From Pyrenula massariospora (lineage: Eukaryota; Ascomycota; Eurotiomycetes; Pyrenulales; Pyrenulaceae), in assembly GCA_021030905.1 (NCBI GenBank), contig JAGFMI010000007.1:1-64000 (forward strand): DNA of 64,000 bases, read 5' to 3'. The translations under genes and the position numbers were made by a program. Position 1 is the first letter of the stretch; each line of letters begins with the position of its first letter. This document shows positions 44,814-56,882 of the stretch, one piece after another. Below the pieces are notes generated by a model. That model was not told the origin of the DNA. It did no database searches and was given only the letters and a program-made list of their open reading frames with translations.

Positions 44814-46667
44814 CTATAATTTCATGCCCATAGCCTTGTGCACTCTCATGCTCTGCCTAATACTCAAATCCAGCATGATCTCTTCACTGCCACCAGGGAT
44901 GGCGTAAGCTCTCACATCCCGATACAACCGTTCAATCTTGCCACCTTGGCCTCCACGACTGTAGCTTAGACCGCCAAAGATCTGACTTGCTTCCCGCGCG
45001 CAAAATTCAAAAGTTGTGGTTGACTGAGCTTTGAGGCCAGCGATGGCGCCGCCAAGCTTGAGCATTGCCAACGTCTCATCCATATTTTGACACTGGAAGA
45101 TGATATTCTCAAGCCAATTGTAAGAGGCTTCGATCTGACGAGCCATATGCGCAAGCTTGAGACGAATCACCGGATGCTCTATCAGCTTCTTGCCGAAAGT
45201 GCGTCGCTTGTTGGCATATTTGACACTTTCCTCGAAACAGACTCTTGAGAATCGTAAACATTGAATGATGATGCCAATCCTTTCATGATTGAAATTTGTC
45301 ATAATAACTGAGAGATTATTTAGTGTACAGTCAAGTGCTGAGTAATAGTGAAAACTTACCTCTGAAACCTTGATTTTCTTTACCAATTAAATTCTCGACC
45401 GGTACCTTTACATCTTCGAACGCAACATAGGTCGTACCAGAGCTCCAAACACCTTGGCAATCCATTTTGCGGGTGCTAACGCCTTCACTTCTCTCGATCA
45501 GGAGCACGCTGATTCCGTTCATGCCCTCTTTGCCCGTGCGAACAGCGGTGGTGAAGTAATCACAATAGACCCCGTTCGTGATCCACTTTTTCTCTCCATT
45601 GACGATGTAATGCTTGCCGTCGTCTGACAGCTTAGCTTCGCAAGTCAAATTTGCAACATCACTTCCAGCATCTGGCTCGGTGATAGCAAGACAGATTCGC
45701 TTGTCACCTGCCAGAATACCGGGAAGAATTCGATCCACAAGAGGCTTCTTCCCATATCGTGTCAGAGGCGGACAACCAATACCAAATCCTCCTATCAGGT
45801 TCCACACGAGGCCGCCACTGCCAGTTCTTGCAATCTCGTCAGTGACGAGCAGTTCGTGAAACAGATCCCACTTCTCAGGAGGTACGCTCTTAACGCGATA
45901 ATCCGTCCATTGTGTAGGGTACTTCATCCCTAGAAGACCTGCAAGGTAGCCGCGCTCGCCCATCTGTTTGTAAATGGAATCCGGCACTTTCTTAGCTTCG
46001 TCCCATTCTGTCACGTATGGTTCGAGCTCATTCTCTACCCATCCCCGGACCTCCTCTCGAAGTGCAGCATGGGACTCGTTAAAGTAGGGAGAGACATACT
46101 AGGATACCGTTAGTGAATGGAGCTCGCAATCGAGGTCCACACTTACACCTTGATACCACGCAGGGTCCGCAAAGGGGATCATGGAGCCGTAGGGATCCAA
46201 GGTCTCCAGCTCTTTTGCAGCAGGTCCAGCGTCTGGCGCAACTACTCCGGGTTCCGCCTTTGGGACAACTTTTTCCTTCTTTTCCGGAGGAGTAGCAGGC
46301 GCAGGTGCTTTGGGCTGTTCCGCAGCCTTCTTTGTATCCAAAGATCCAATTTGTAATTGACCTTTAAATTTCTTTAATATACTGTCATTATGATATTTCC
46401 AGAATTGCTTCGACGCGTCCTTTCCCGCTACACGTTGCAGAACTAAGGTCCGTCAGTGGGACTGCAGTAGGGTAAATCGAGTTTGTCGTACTTTTCTTGC
46501 CACCTGTGCTTGGTTACTCCTTGGTCTTGCAAGTAAAGGCATGGCTACCGACCTGGGTGTTCATCCTGAAATTTCGTCAAATCGTACACATCTCCATCAA
46601 CGATGATATAGAGGTTTTCAGCTTTGTTGTGCGTGGCGACGTCGCCTTGAGAGAACGTTTTTGACAT
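44814..46667 (-). CDS. Cytochrome b5 / acyl-CoA dehydrogenase fusion
   Basis: Flavoenzyme of 551 residues with an N-terminal cytochrome b5 domain, a fusion known in fungi; it oxidises an acyl-CoA or related thioester. Exons: 46667-46553, 46503-46492 (only 12 nt), 46442-46147, 46098-45360 and 45307-44814; introns are 48-52 bp. The haem ligand His37 lies in DEHPGG, split by intron 1 and the 12-nt exon; the second ligand is His60 (KYHND). A Pro/Ala/Lys-rich linker (residues about 80-115) leads to the dehydrogenase: TEPDAGSDVANLTCEA, GEKKWITNG, TYVAFEDVKVP, NFNHERIGI, KRRTFGKKLIEHPVIR, QIFGGLSYSRGGQGGKIERLYRD, and PGGSEEIMLDL with the likely catalytic Glu. The start is the ATG of MSKTFSQGDVATHN, as usual for b5 domains. 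Substrate unknown. No peroxisomal SKL-like tail; the C-terminus is MGMKL. Confidence 0.95.
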
Positions 46668-47377
46668 GCTGCAGACAGTAGGATCAACCACTGGAATTGA
46701 GACAACAATTACAAAGTGCAGAGAGACGAGAGGAAGTAGGTGGCAAGATGAGAAAAACAGAACATTAGTGAATGACTTGTGATAGAGATTATCTAAATGG
46801 TCACGCCGAAAAGGTTCGAGAGGGAGAGGGTGGTAGGTTCGCGACCGCGGACATTTGAAGGAGTATCGAGTGGAATCGGCATGCTTTCACATGCTCTGGG
46901 GCAGTGATACTCTGAGCGCGGGCGAGGATCCAAGGAGCGGCATGCGGTCATTCCTGCCCCACAGACAGGGCCACGGGGAAGCCGAGGTTGAGCTTAAAAT
47001 GGCAGCGAGACTCTGGTTGAACGAGGGTGTGTGTATTGGAACATGGCTCATTGGAGAGTCAGGTGACGCTTAATTAATTCCAGGTCTTCCTCGGCTCGCA
47101 AGGCGGAGCAGCCTCGCAACAAGACCGGAGGACATTACCCATGCTGGAGAAGAGCGAGGTCTTACATTGATCCTACTTGCAGTCACATGTGGACCGAATG
47201 AGATGCATTATGAGAATGCCTGGATTCTCTGGAAGCAAAACAGATTACTCGGGCAAAATATTGCCGGTAGATGGTATGCTATGAATACAGAAAAGAGCAT
47301 GGTCACTGAGGTCGCATGCTGGTAAATCCATGGCCACGCAATGCATCCCATGTCTAGAATACAGCTTCAAAGGGCAT
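46668..47377. other. 0.7 kb intergenic region
   Basis: It holds the promoter of the acyl-CoA dehydrogenase fusion gene and the 3' region of rpn2, both on the minus strand. Nothing else is supported. Confidence 0.5.
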
Positions 47378-50300
47378 TCACTCCTCGGTATCGCTTTGAT
47401 AATCGAACTCATCCGGCAATGGTGCTTCCTCTCCACCTTCTTCATCCTCATCGATGGCTGTAAGCACCCCCGCCGCTGCCGCCGCTCCACTCTCCGCCGC
47501 CACAGGAGTTTGCGGCGCATTGGACGTACCCGCTTGGTCTTGACTTTGCTGACCCGGCGCAGCAGCCTGCTTGACCTCGATCTTGCTGACTCTGAGCTCG
47601 ATAGTCTCTCGTGCTTCCTTGGGCTCTTTGTCGAGGACAACCATTACACCTCCTGTGGGCTTCTTGACAGGCTCATATCGAGCGTCCGGAAAGCTGAGGT
47701 ATTTCACTTGCGCTGGTAAGACTCGAGACATGTTCTCCATCTCGTAGCCAATCTTTTCCTTCTCCATCTTCTTCTTGATACCTTCAGCTAGCGTCGTCTC
47801 CTTCTCGCCTTCTTTAGATTCTTTCTTCTCCCCCTCCTTGGGCTCGTCATCTTTGACAGCGGCTTCGTCGATGTCCATCTTATCAGCAGCAGCCGTCGTC
47901 TTTGGTGTGGTTGGCTCAGGTTCCATGCTTTCACGTCGCTGCTGCTTCTCTTTCCGTTGTGCCCGACGTTTGGCTTGTGCAGTTGTTGACAAGACTGCTG
48001 TCTTCACCTTCTCCGGTGCTTCGTCTGTCTTCACTTCCTGCTTTGGTGGGTAATCGAAGAGGCTTGGGCGGGTGTTGCTGTGAAACTTGAAGACCGGCAC
48101 CTCTAGTTTCTGATCGACGCCAATGACCGCGGTGGGAGTGAAACTCAACGATAGAAAGTGAGTCAGAGGGAACCAATACCAATATTGCGTGAAGACAGCT
48201 GCTCCGACAATGCCCTGCAAGTTGAGATTTCCGGTCTGGGTCTGGAGACTGATGGTGCAGTTGCGTCCCCCAGCATCGATGATGCCCAAGGCAATAGCGC
48301 AACCGAATTTGGCCATCGCATCCTCGTGGCGGTCGCCTATGATTTTCTGCATGCTCTTCCGGATTGCGCCAACTTTCGGATTCATTGCATCGTTTTGTTG
48401 CACCAAGACCATTGCTAATGCAATCAATGCTCCCTGCCTTACGAAGTCGGTCGGGTCTTTGATCATAGGCTCTAAGAGGTCGACGGCTTCGTCCAAGCCG
48501 GTACCCGCGCATGAGATACCGAGAGCCATAGCAGCGCCGTATCGAACATGTGGATTGTACGACTCAGATAACAACTCGACCATGCGGGGAACGCTGTTGT
48601 GCTTGCGAAATAGGATAAAGCCAAGACTCATGACAGCGACGCGGCGGACATCATCGCTAACATCGCTCACTGCAACATGAAGAAGCTTGCGAACCGCCTT
48701 GTTACTGCCAGTCCCACAGTATGCTAGAGCAATCGTCATAATTCCCCCATATCTTAGAGTCGGGTCGGGGTCGCTCAAAAGTCCATTAATCAATTCGTCT
48801 GCCCCTTCTTGACGTCCGTACATAATGAGAGCCATGCCAATTGCGAGTCCGCGAACAATTTTTTCGTGTTGAGTATCATGCGCATACTGGATCATGTCCC
48901 CTAAAGCTTTATGATTGCCAGACCCCAGCATGATGAGACCCATGGCTAGCCCGACCGCCTCGCCATTGATAGCAGAGTCCGTGTACAGGGTTGTCTTGAG
49001 CTCTTCATAAATGCCCTCATCTGCTGTTGCCATGCCTGCAACCCCGAGTCCTAGTGCAGCGCCATGTGACACAACTTCCTCAGTAGACTTCTTGAAATGG
49101 TCACGAATAACGTCCACTGCCCATCCCTCATGGTTGGCATAGATGAGACCAAATGCATATAGAGAACCCCCCTGACTGTATGGGGATCCAGTATTAGGGA
49201 CACCGGACGCTGAATATTTAGGCAAATATGGTGCAAGGAGCTTCTGCCCTTGGGTGAGGTTCCCTCTGTGGATGACGCCCAGGGCGGCGGTCGCAGTAAA
49301 CTTGGACCAATTAATTGCTTTCCCAAGCCATTCCAGATTCTCGCGGAAAAATTTGTCATGTGTAGTCCCAGCATTCATGAATGCATTTGACAGGGTAACG
49401 GCAGTGTGGAAGATAGAATTCCTCGCCTCTAGACTGTCCTTCATTTTGTTGAGAACCGACATATCAGTGCGACTACTACGGTGTAGGAACTCAAGATTCA
49501 ATTGGATAGTGTTGTGACCGTCAAGAATGGCTCGTATCGACCGAACAGCAGATTGCCCTTCCTCCGACAGATTGCTCTTGGCTTTCTTGGATTCTTCTGC
49601 TCGGCCCGCATCATCTTGTAGCTCGGTTAGCAGCTGATCAGACTCCTTGGCTTCTGCACCATCTTCGTCCATCTTCTCTTGAGTGGGCTGGGCTTTGGAT
49701 TCAGCCTTATTCTCTTCCTCTTCTGGAGCAAGTTCTGCTAGCTCCTGTCGAACCTTTTTGAGAAATTCCTGAGTGCTGTTGTCGTACAGATCAAATGAGA
49801 TCTGGTAGGCCACTGCGAGGGATCTTGGATCCCCGTTTTCAACAAGCTTCCTCAGTATATCTGTAGCCATGGAATGCTGGTCTAGATAAACAACGCATTT
49901 TGCAATGGAGAAATAATCTGGGGATGGGATCTCGTTGAGAAGTTCGAGAATCAGCTTGAGGATTTCGTTCCGCAAGCCTCTTTCTTGGACAACGCTCATG
50001 CAGATGTCAAGCACGTACTCCATTAGTTCTTCTCCTCGTTTCATACCATTTTCACCGTCTTTTTTAGCATCTTCGCTGGCTCTGAGAATCACGCGACGAA
50101 GAATATCTAAATTGCGTGCCTCGACAGCGATGCCCACAACCTGTCGATAGCGTTTCTCACGAAAGCATCTCTCGAAAAGTTGCTCGATGATGAATTGTAG
50201 CTGCTTCTGAATTCCTCGCTCTTGTACTAGAAATTCGGGACTTCCCGGCTGTACGATGCCGCCACCTGGCAAAGAGGGGTCGTAGGTTGCCGTGTTCTGT

Positions 50301-50863
50301 CTGGAGAGGAGGGACGTTGAGGGAAGCACCGACTGCGAGAAGGGCGTGGTCGGCGATGCAAGGCTTGCCGAAGTACTCGTTGCGCCATTGTTGGCTTGGG
50401 AGAAGGCGGTCTGTAACTGCGGCGGCTGCTTCGACGTGGTAGAGGTTGCTAGCGCAGGATCGCGGCTGGCTGATAATGCAATGAACGTATCTACACACTT
50501 TGATATTATGGTATCCTCGTACTCGCCAGCGTGGTCCAGGTTGAATAGCTTCCCAGCACCAAGAGCGAACGCCATGCTCTCATTGTACTCTTCGAGGTTG
50601 TAGTAGACCTTAGAAGCCACAAGAGCCGCAAGGTCCCTTTCAGGGAAACTTTCATCTTCATAGAGCGCCTCACTAGACAGCAAAAGTTAGCAAGATAGTT
50701 GCTTAAGCAAGGGGAGCCTTTACATGTTTCCCACGGAGCCAGCAATCTCTGTCCACAGTAGATCCACCTGGGCATCAAGCTGCTTGAGAGCAAATACTTT
50801 CAGCTCCGGATCGGTCTCTGAAAGGAAGCCAATGAGGCCGGCGGCCGACACCAGGCCCACCAT
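47378..50863 (-). CDS. rpn2: 26S proteasome regulatory subunit Rpn2 (PSMD1)
   Basis: Largest non-ATPase subunit of the proteasome base, a scaffold for Rpn10/Rpn13 and substrate delivery; 1144 residues. Exon 1 is 50863-50724, a 51-bp intron begins GTAAAG and ends TCTAG, and exon 2 is 50672-47378. The N-terminus MVGLVSAAGLIGFL and the junction VGN-IEALYEDESFPERDLAALVASKVYYNL follow the family. Proteasome/cyclosome repeats fill the centre, for example GAALGLGVAGMATADEGIYE, AVGLAMGLIMLGSGN, VRGLAIGMALIMYGR, YGGIMTIALAYCGTG, AVMSLGFILF and YGAAMALGISCAGTG. After GAAVFTQYWYWFPLTHFLSL comes a charged KEKE-rich segment and then LPAQVKYLSFPDARYEPVKK. The acidic tail DEFDYQSDTEE is the type that binds Rpn13. 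Complete and intact. Confidence 0.97.
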
Positions 50864-51645
50864 GATCTCTGATGTTGGTTTGTGACGGCGACCGCAACGA
50901 GGCGAAGCTGGTGGAAGTTGCACCCCTACGGATTCGAGATTTGCGGACGCGGCAAAGGATTCTCGCCGCCAAACACGCTTCACCAAAATTAACTCCCTAG
51001 AATGCGGCTCGACAGTGAGAAGGGAAAGCTAGAAATCGGATTTAAATGTTGAGAAGATTGACGAAGGTAGACGAAAGGCTTGCGGCTCATGTACAGCTGT
51101 TTCGCTCGGCCGTGAATGGTGCAGCTGCGCTGAGATGGAGCCGGGGAGGCTGCCACGGATTACACACCGGTCTTGGCAACGCCGGGCTCGGGGACTTAAG
51201 TGGAAGAACTGACCTAACGAGCTAACCTACGACCCTGCCTGATGAAGCACATAACAATACAGTAGATGCAGTCCTAGCTAAAAGACGATGGTAGCCCGGA
51301 ACTATGTGAGCTCGGTGCATGTAACTGTTTTGCATGAAAGCACGAGCCCAAACACTCATGCGCATTAAACGAGTCCTTTGGCGTAACGTGATGTTCGGCC
51401 TATGAATACCTAGCCATTCACGTCCTTTGTTCGGGCGCGAGGCGGCGTGGGCTGTGGCCACCACTGTTGGCAGACTGGCTGACGCAGACCCTGTTACGGT
51501 TGTGCCTGTTGGTTCTAACCACCCTCCAACCATTCAGACATCCAGCTCCAACTCTCACTCTCCCTCACATTTAACCTCTACACTCCTTCACCCATTTCTC
51601 TGCTCTCTTCATTTCCATCTTGTCATTTGGTGACACTCCGACAGT
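50864..51645. other. Divergent promoter region of rpn2 and the membrane-protein gene
   Basis: About 0.78 kb between two gene starts facing away from each other. The right end is rich in CTCTCAC and similar pyrimidine runs (51550-51620), a common fungal core-promoter composition. No other gene is seen. Confidence 0.5.
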
Positions 51646-52736
51646 ATGCATTTCTCGTCTCTGATTGCCGCCGGCGCCCTCGCTGCCCAGGCGAGTGCGT
51701 TCCTGGTCCTCCCCGACACTGCTGGCAGTCCGGACGCTCCAAACCCAGCGGTCGTCACAGACCCCAAGTCTGTCAATGTTCAGATTCCATGCCGCGACTG
51801 CAACTTCCATCCAGACAAGGAGTTTGGCATAAAGGAAACAGTTGTAAGTACCTATCCAGGATGGTAACTACGAGACCCTCGCCCGCCCGCTGACCCTGCT
51901 CCTAGCTTCTCTCCTTTGCAGTCAACGAAAACCACCTCACTCTCAACGGCGAATCTATCTTTCCCGTCAATAAGCAGTCCCCTGTCGACCTCCGGGCTTC
52001 CGTCCGCGCAGGCGACAGCAACGATACCGACCCTCTGCGACTTGGGTTCGCTCTAGAGGTTCTTCCTTCCTCCAAATCCTCTGACGACGGTGCTCAATTG
52101 TTTCCTATCCACTTCACTATCGTCGACATCGATGGTCAGACCTCCAAGGTCGATACTGCCGTCGTCTATGCCATCCAGACCGCTACTGGTGACCTCTTCA
52201 TCTCGAAGATTGAAAAGATCTGCTTCACCAAAGCCACTCCCGGTGCTGACTGCAAAACCTCCATCTGCCGCCTCCGCGCCCTCTTCATGTATCGTCTTCA
52301 CCAGCTTATTGAAGCGGCCAAGACTGGTGCGACCAAACTTGGCATCCGTCCTTGCCACCGTAAGGGCTCCCCTATGGGCGAACTTGAGACCTTTAAGCCC
52401 ACGGAAGAACAAGCCCATGCTTCCCGCCCCTTCCACCACCAGGCCATGCACCACGGCCACCACAGCAAAGCTAGCCACTTCATGCACAACGCCGTCCGCC
52501 TGTTCGTCATTCCAGCAATGCTCGGTGTTATCGGTGGCCTCACTGCCTGCGCTATTGGCACCATTGTCGGCCAACTCATCGCCTTTGTCTGGATTCGCTT
52601 CTTCCGTGGTGGCCGTCGTGGAGCTATCCGTGTTGAGGAGGCCGGCACATCGAACGAGAAGGAGGCATTGGTCGCCGAGGAGCTCCCACCTCGCTATCAG
52701 GACGAAGAAGAGGAGGAGGCTGCTCAGAAGGAGTAA
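51646..52736 (+). CDS. Secretory-pathway single-pass membrane protein, function unknown (DUF7728-like)
   Basis: 342 residues from two exons (51646-51843 and 51906-52736; 62-bp intron GTAAGT...CCTAG, phase 0). MHFSSLIAAGALAAQASAF is a signal peptide. A lumenal domain follows with a CRDC motif (residues about 49-52), NENHLTLNGESIFP and FTIVDIDGQTSKVDTAVVYAI. A His-rich stretch (HHQAMHHGHHSKASH) precedes a long hydrophobic segment with GVIGGLTACAIGTIVGQLIA, followed by a short cytosolic tail with an RFFRGGRRG stop-transfer cluster, PPRYQDEEEEE and a lysine near the end. PPRY is a possible WW-domain or Rsp5-type ligand site. The pattern resembles widely conserved ascomycete proteins of unknown function; the DUF name is from memory and not checked. 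It shares a divergent promoter with rpn2. Confidence 0.85.
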
Positions 52737-53500
52737 ATTATCATGTTGACTTCTCGGGGCGTTGTGGATAGCCGGTATTTTCTCGTGGTCGAGAATGTGA
52801 TCGACAATTAGATCAATAGACGGGTGGTGCTGATGGCAAGACAGATTGTACTGTATCTCCTTGGTGCACCCGACCCCTCTAGCTTACACACAATATGGTT
52901 TCCTTGACTCAAGTTTTGAACTATACATTCACGGTCAATTGAGATACATCGTAGATCCTTCTGTGCACGGTTTCTCGTAAGCAGCCATATTTTAAAGGAC
53001 GAGTTATGCAGAGCGGTCCTCGTGTGACCTCTTCTGCTTACCTCCATCTTATCCACGTCATTCATCACAGGATCGAGCCCAGAACCGGGTCTTCAATTCT
53101 CCACCGACGTGTACATGTCTAAATTATGGCAAGTTGCAAATATTACCTCGTATGCTATCTCGCGCCCCTGACTTCTTCAAGCACATTTCTAGAGCCATTA
53201 ACAATATGCGGACAAATGGCCATAACGCGCTTCTTTACGACAACCGGCGCTAATCTAGCCCAGAATGCAGAAATGGCCCCTCGACCCTGCAGTCGAATGA
53301 AGTGGCTGGGCAAGCCTGTAAGCAACGAACTCCCATGCCCGGCCGCGTTTTAGCGTCGATCCTTCTGCGCCTCATGCTGGGGTAAGTTGTACTTCTATAT
53401 GTATCTTGCCCTTCTTTTACGGGTCCCTATGGGTGCACCGTAGTGAGTTCTCACCCACTTCTCTTTGAGCGCTTACCTTTGTGTCGGAGGCCTAGGCAAG
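52737..53500. other. 0.76 kb intergenic region
   Basis: It contains the 3' region of the membrane-protein gene and the promoter of the CoA-ligase-like gene. A 75-codon plus-strand frame at 53126-53353 has no motif and is not called. Confidence 0.5.
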
Positions 53501-55357
53501 ATGGTGTTCTATGGTGGTGATAGCAAGGTCCTGATATCTACCAAAGACATTGTCTCGTATGTATTTGACAGCCCTGACTACGATCCTGATAAGCCTGTAT
53601 GTTTCTGAGAACGCTTCAAACCAAGCTCAATTGCTTAATGTGCTCTGTTTAGATCTACCACGATGCTTCAAATCCATCAAGGACTCTTAGCTTAAACCAG
53701 TCTCGTACAATCGTCCGCCAGCTAGCCGCTGGTCTCCAAAAGGCTGGTCTCAAAAAGGGTGATTGTGTCTGCATTCATGCTTTCAATGACATACTCTACC
53801 CGATCCTCTACCTCGGAATTCTTGCGGCAGGGGGTGTCTATGCGGGCGGAAATCCATCCTATACACCATTTGAGTTACTACATGTTATCAACCTCACTCG
53901 AGTCAAATTCGTAATCACAGAGCCCGAGACCTTGACTCAAGTTCTTGAAGCCACGAAGAAAACCCAAGTTCCAAAAGAAAACATCTGGATTTTCAACCCT
54001 ATTGACCAAACGATCCCTACCGGCTTTAAACCCTGGACCGATCTTCTTTCATATGGCGAAGTGGACTGGAACCGCTTTGACGACCACCAAACGGCATCAA
54101 CTACAACATCTGCCCTCTTCACCTCCTCCGGAACAACCGGTCTCCCTAAGGCGTGCTGCAATACGCACTACAACCTCATTGCACAAGACACGCTTGTTCA
54201 CGAATGCGATCCACGACCCTATCCCGTCCGTCGGTGCCTAGGAACTCCTATGTTTCACGCAGCTACCGCGCCTTATTCCTTTGTCACAGTACTGAAGCGT
54301 GGCATCCAGACATGGGTCCTTCGACGATTCGATCTCGAACTTCTTCTCAAAACTTATGAAAAGAATGAAATCACAGAGCTCTTTGTTGTCCCACCTATTG
54401 CGATTGCAATCATCATGAGCCCACTCTCGAGAAAGTATTCTCTTAAAAGCATTCGCGCAGGATTCTGCGGTGCCGCACCACTGGAGAAGGGTTTGCAAGC
54501 ACGGTTGCAAGCCCTGCTGGGTGATGCAAAGTTTGCGCAGGTTTGGGGCATGACTGAGGTATATCTCTAAAAATTCTCGCCTCCATATGGTTCTGAATCA
54601 AGTACTGATGTTGCTCTATCTAGACGTCTTGCATCGGCCTACGTTTTCCCTGGCCTCAACACGACGAGACTGGCTCAGTTGGACGCCTTCTCCCCTCGCT
54701 GTACGCAAAGCTCATCGACGACGAGGGAACAGACATCTCCACACCAAATACTCATGGGGAGCTCTGGTGAGCATTTCCCCTTTCCCCGATCCAACTTGTT
54801 TTGCCTACCCTGTTCATTCCTGTTGTCTTTACATCGTCTTCTAACGTCTTTCCTGCAGCCTCAAAGGCCCTACCGTAATCCCGGGTTACCACGCTAACCC
54901 TGAAGCTAACAAACTTGGCTTCACTCCTGACGGCTTCCTTAAAACAGGTGACATCGCTTACGTCACGGAAGATGGCAAATGGTATATAGTCGACCGCAAG
55001 AAAGAACTCATCAAGGTCCGCGGCTTTCAAGTTGCGCCCCCAGAATTAGAAGGAGTCTTGATGGCCCACCCAGAGATTGTGGACGCGGCGGTCATTGGGG
55101 TCGAGGCGGGAGATGGGTCAGGGGAGTGGCCAAGGGGATACGTGGTCAGGAGACAAGGCAAGGAGGGAGAAAAGGTAGATGATAGAGTGGTGAAAGAGTG
55201 GATGAGGACGCGCCTGGCGGGATTTAAGGAGTTGAGGGGCGGGATAGTGTTTGTGGACCAGATTCCGAAGACCGCCAGCGGGAAGATCTTGAAGAGAGTG
55301 CTTAGAGACACGGCCAAGGAAGAGATGAAGAAAGAGAGGCGACAGGCTAGGCTGTGA
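53501..55357 (+). CDS. 4-Coumarate:CoA ligase-like acyl-CoA synthetase, probably peroxisomal
   Basis: AMP-forming synthetase of 547 residues that joins a carboxylic acid to CoA through an acyl-adenylate. Exons: 53501-53596, 53653-54558, 54624-54766 and 54859-55357. The AMP-binding loop is FTSSGTTGLPKA (residues about 188-199). Later blocks are GTPMFHAATAP, IRAGFCGAAPLEKGL, the adenine-binding VWGMTE, LKTGDIAYVTEDGKWYIVDR and KELIKVRGFQVAPPELE. The C-terminal catalytic lysine lies in PKTASGKILKR. The last three residues ARL fit the PTS1 consensus, so import into peroxisomes is likely. The first exon, MVFYGGDSKVLISTKDIVSY, fits the family start. Substrate class (aromatic, medium-chain or fatty acid) cannot be decided from sequence. 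No clustered pathway genes are evident next to it. Confidence 0.93.
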
Positions 55358-55658
55358 AGAGGTACAGGAAGGGAGAAAGGAAACTCACTTCCGTGCGCTA
55401 AACTGGGAGAATCTGACTGTAAAAAATTGCTGGTGTTATCAGAGTGTGCAATGCTATATTCAGCGGTGTTTTATTTTACCTAGCCTTGGTGAGAGGGTTC
55501 CAGGCCAACATTGGGACGTTCGAGGAAAGTATCGAGGCGCGAAAAATCCTTGGGTCTTTGCTAGTCTTACATACTATGTTCAACAGACCTTCAAGTGAAA
55601 TGGTGAGGAACCCATCCAAAGAGATTCGCGCAGATATAACTTCAGCCAGAACACTTAC
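55358..55658. other. 0.3 kb between convergent genes
   Basis: Shared 3' region of the CoA-ligase-like gene (+) and the S58 peptidase gene (-). A plus-strand frame at 55444-55764 runs antisense into the peptidase gene and is not supported. Confidence 0.55.
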
Positions 55659-56882
55659 CTACTCATATCTGGCCATGATTTCCTTCAAGATTCCCAGATC
55701 AATCGCCTTCATCTCTCTCCCCTTCGGCCCAATGCAGTCCTCAGCCATCGTCAACGAATTATAGATAGCCTCCTCCACGGCATCCGCTGCCGACTCGAAC
55801 AGCGCATTGATTGTCACATCTTGAACGACATCCACGCTCTGCGAAACAGTCGGCTTCCAGCTAAAAGGCGGCGCCCGGGGGATCTCAGCGGCGGTTGAGA
55901 ACGCGAGTGCCAGATCCCCGGAGCTGTTTGAGCCCCATCCGCCGACCCTCGCGATCCCGACCGGAGCTCGTCTGGCCAGCCGTTGACACTGCACGGGATT
56001 GAGTGGCGCGTCAGTCGCGATGATGACGATGATACTCCCATCCTTCTTCGCCTTCGCCTCGTCAGCAGCCGCCGTACTCTCAACCGCGCGATCCGCAACG
56101 ACCTTCTCCTCGCCCGCAGCAGCCATCTGCCTCTTCTCCAACTTCGCCTTATACAACCTCCCCACCGGCACCCCACCGAACCTCAGATCCTCCATCCTCC
56201 CAAAATTCGTCTGACACAGCGCCGCAACCGTGTACTCCACTCCCTCCTCCCTACCATCCTTCGTCACCAACCCTTCAATGACCCGACTACTCGTCCCCGT
56301 CCCCGCCTTGAACCCCGAACAAATCATCCCCGTCCCCCCACCACTACACCCTTCCTCCACCGGCCCCGACCTCGCCCCATCAATCCCCTCCACCGCATGC
56401 TTAGCCGTCACCGGCATCGCCCCAATATCGCTGCAGAACCCATCATACGTCTCCGCCACCACAGGCAGCAAGAACCAATCCACCCCGCCGCCCTCCGCAT
56501 TCGCGTGCTCACGCACCGCGTACTCGTACACCCCCGTGTAACACGCCCCCACGGCAAACGAATTCGTGATCAAGATCGGCGAGTTGAGCAGGCCCGTCTC
56601 GGCGAGCCAGTGTGAGCCCGTCATCTCTCCGGAGCCGTTGAAGCGGAAGATGCCCGCGTAGCAGGCGCTGTCGAACCAATTCTTGCGTGGGAGGATGGTG
56701 GTCACGCCCGTGTTGATGCGGTCGTGCTCCGGGGTTTTGGGGGCATGGATCGATTGGGTGTGGACGAGGATGCCGGGGACGTCGGTGAGGGCGTTGTTTT
56801 TGCCGGGCTGGTAGTGGCCGAGGTAGAGGTTGGGGAGGATGGAGCGAACGCGGCCGCGGGGGATGGTTGAGGAGGGTGACAT
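55659..56882 (-). CDS. S58-family (DmpA/BapA-type) aminopeptidase
   Basis: Self-processing peptidase related to L-aminopeptidase/D-esterase DmpA and beta-peptidyl aminopeptidases; 407 residues, single exon. Family blocks: [59 protein letters not shown], a glycine-rich segment [31 protein letters not shown] and [20 protein letters not shown]. The expected autocleavage site is Gly282-Ser283 in [13 protein letters not shown], leaving Ser283 as the N-terminal nucleophile of the beta chain. A charged Ala/Glu/Lys-rich insert of about 30 residues (250-280) sits just before this site. There is no signal peptide, so a cytosolic location is likely. The natural substrate is unknown. The gene is very GC- and C-rich, producing long antisense frames. 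Confidence 0.92.
   Translation of the reverse strand: MSPSSTIPRGRVRSILPNLYLGHYQPGKNNALTDVPGILVHTQSIHAPKTPEHDRINTGVTTILPRKNWFDSACYAGIFRFNGSGEMTGSHWLAETGLLNSPILITNSFAVGACYTGVYEYAVREHANAEGGGVDWFLLPVVAETYDGFCSDIGAMPVTAKHAVEGIDGARSGPVEEGCSGGGTGMICSGFKAGTGTSSRVIEGLVTKDGREEGVEYTVAALCQTNFGRMEDLRFGGVPVGRLYKAKLEKRQMAAAGEEKVVADRAVESTAAADEAKAKKDGSIIVIIATDAPLNPVQCQRLARRAPVGIARVGGWGSNSSGDLALAFSTAAEIPRAPPFSWKPTVSQSVDVVQDVTINALFESAADAVEEAIYNSLTMAEDCIGPKGREMKAIDLGILKEIMARYE

Noticed and set aside
55983-56615. 210-codon plus-strand frame opposite the S58 peptidase gene
   Set aside because: Arg/Pro/His-rich shadow of a C-rich coding strand, with no motif.
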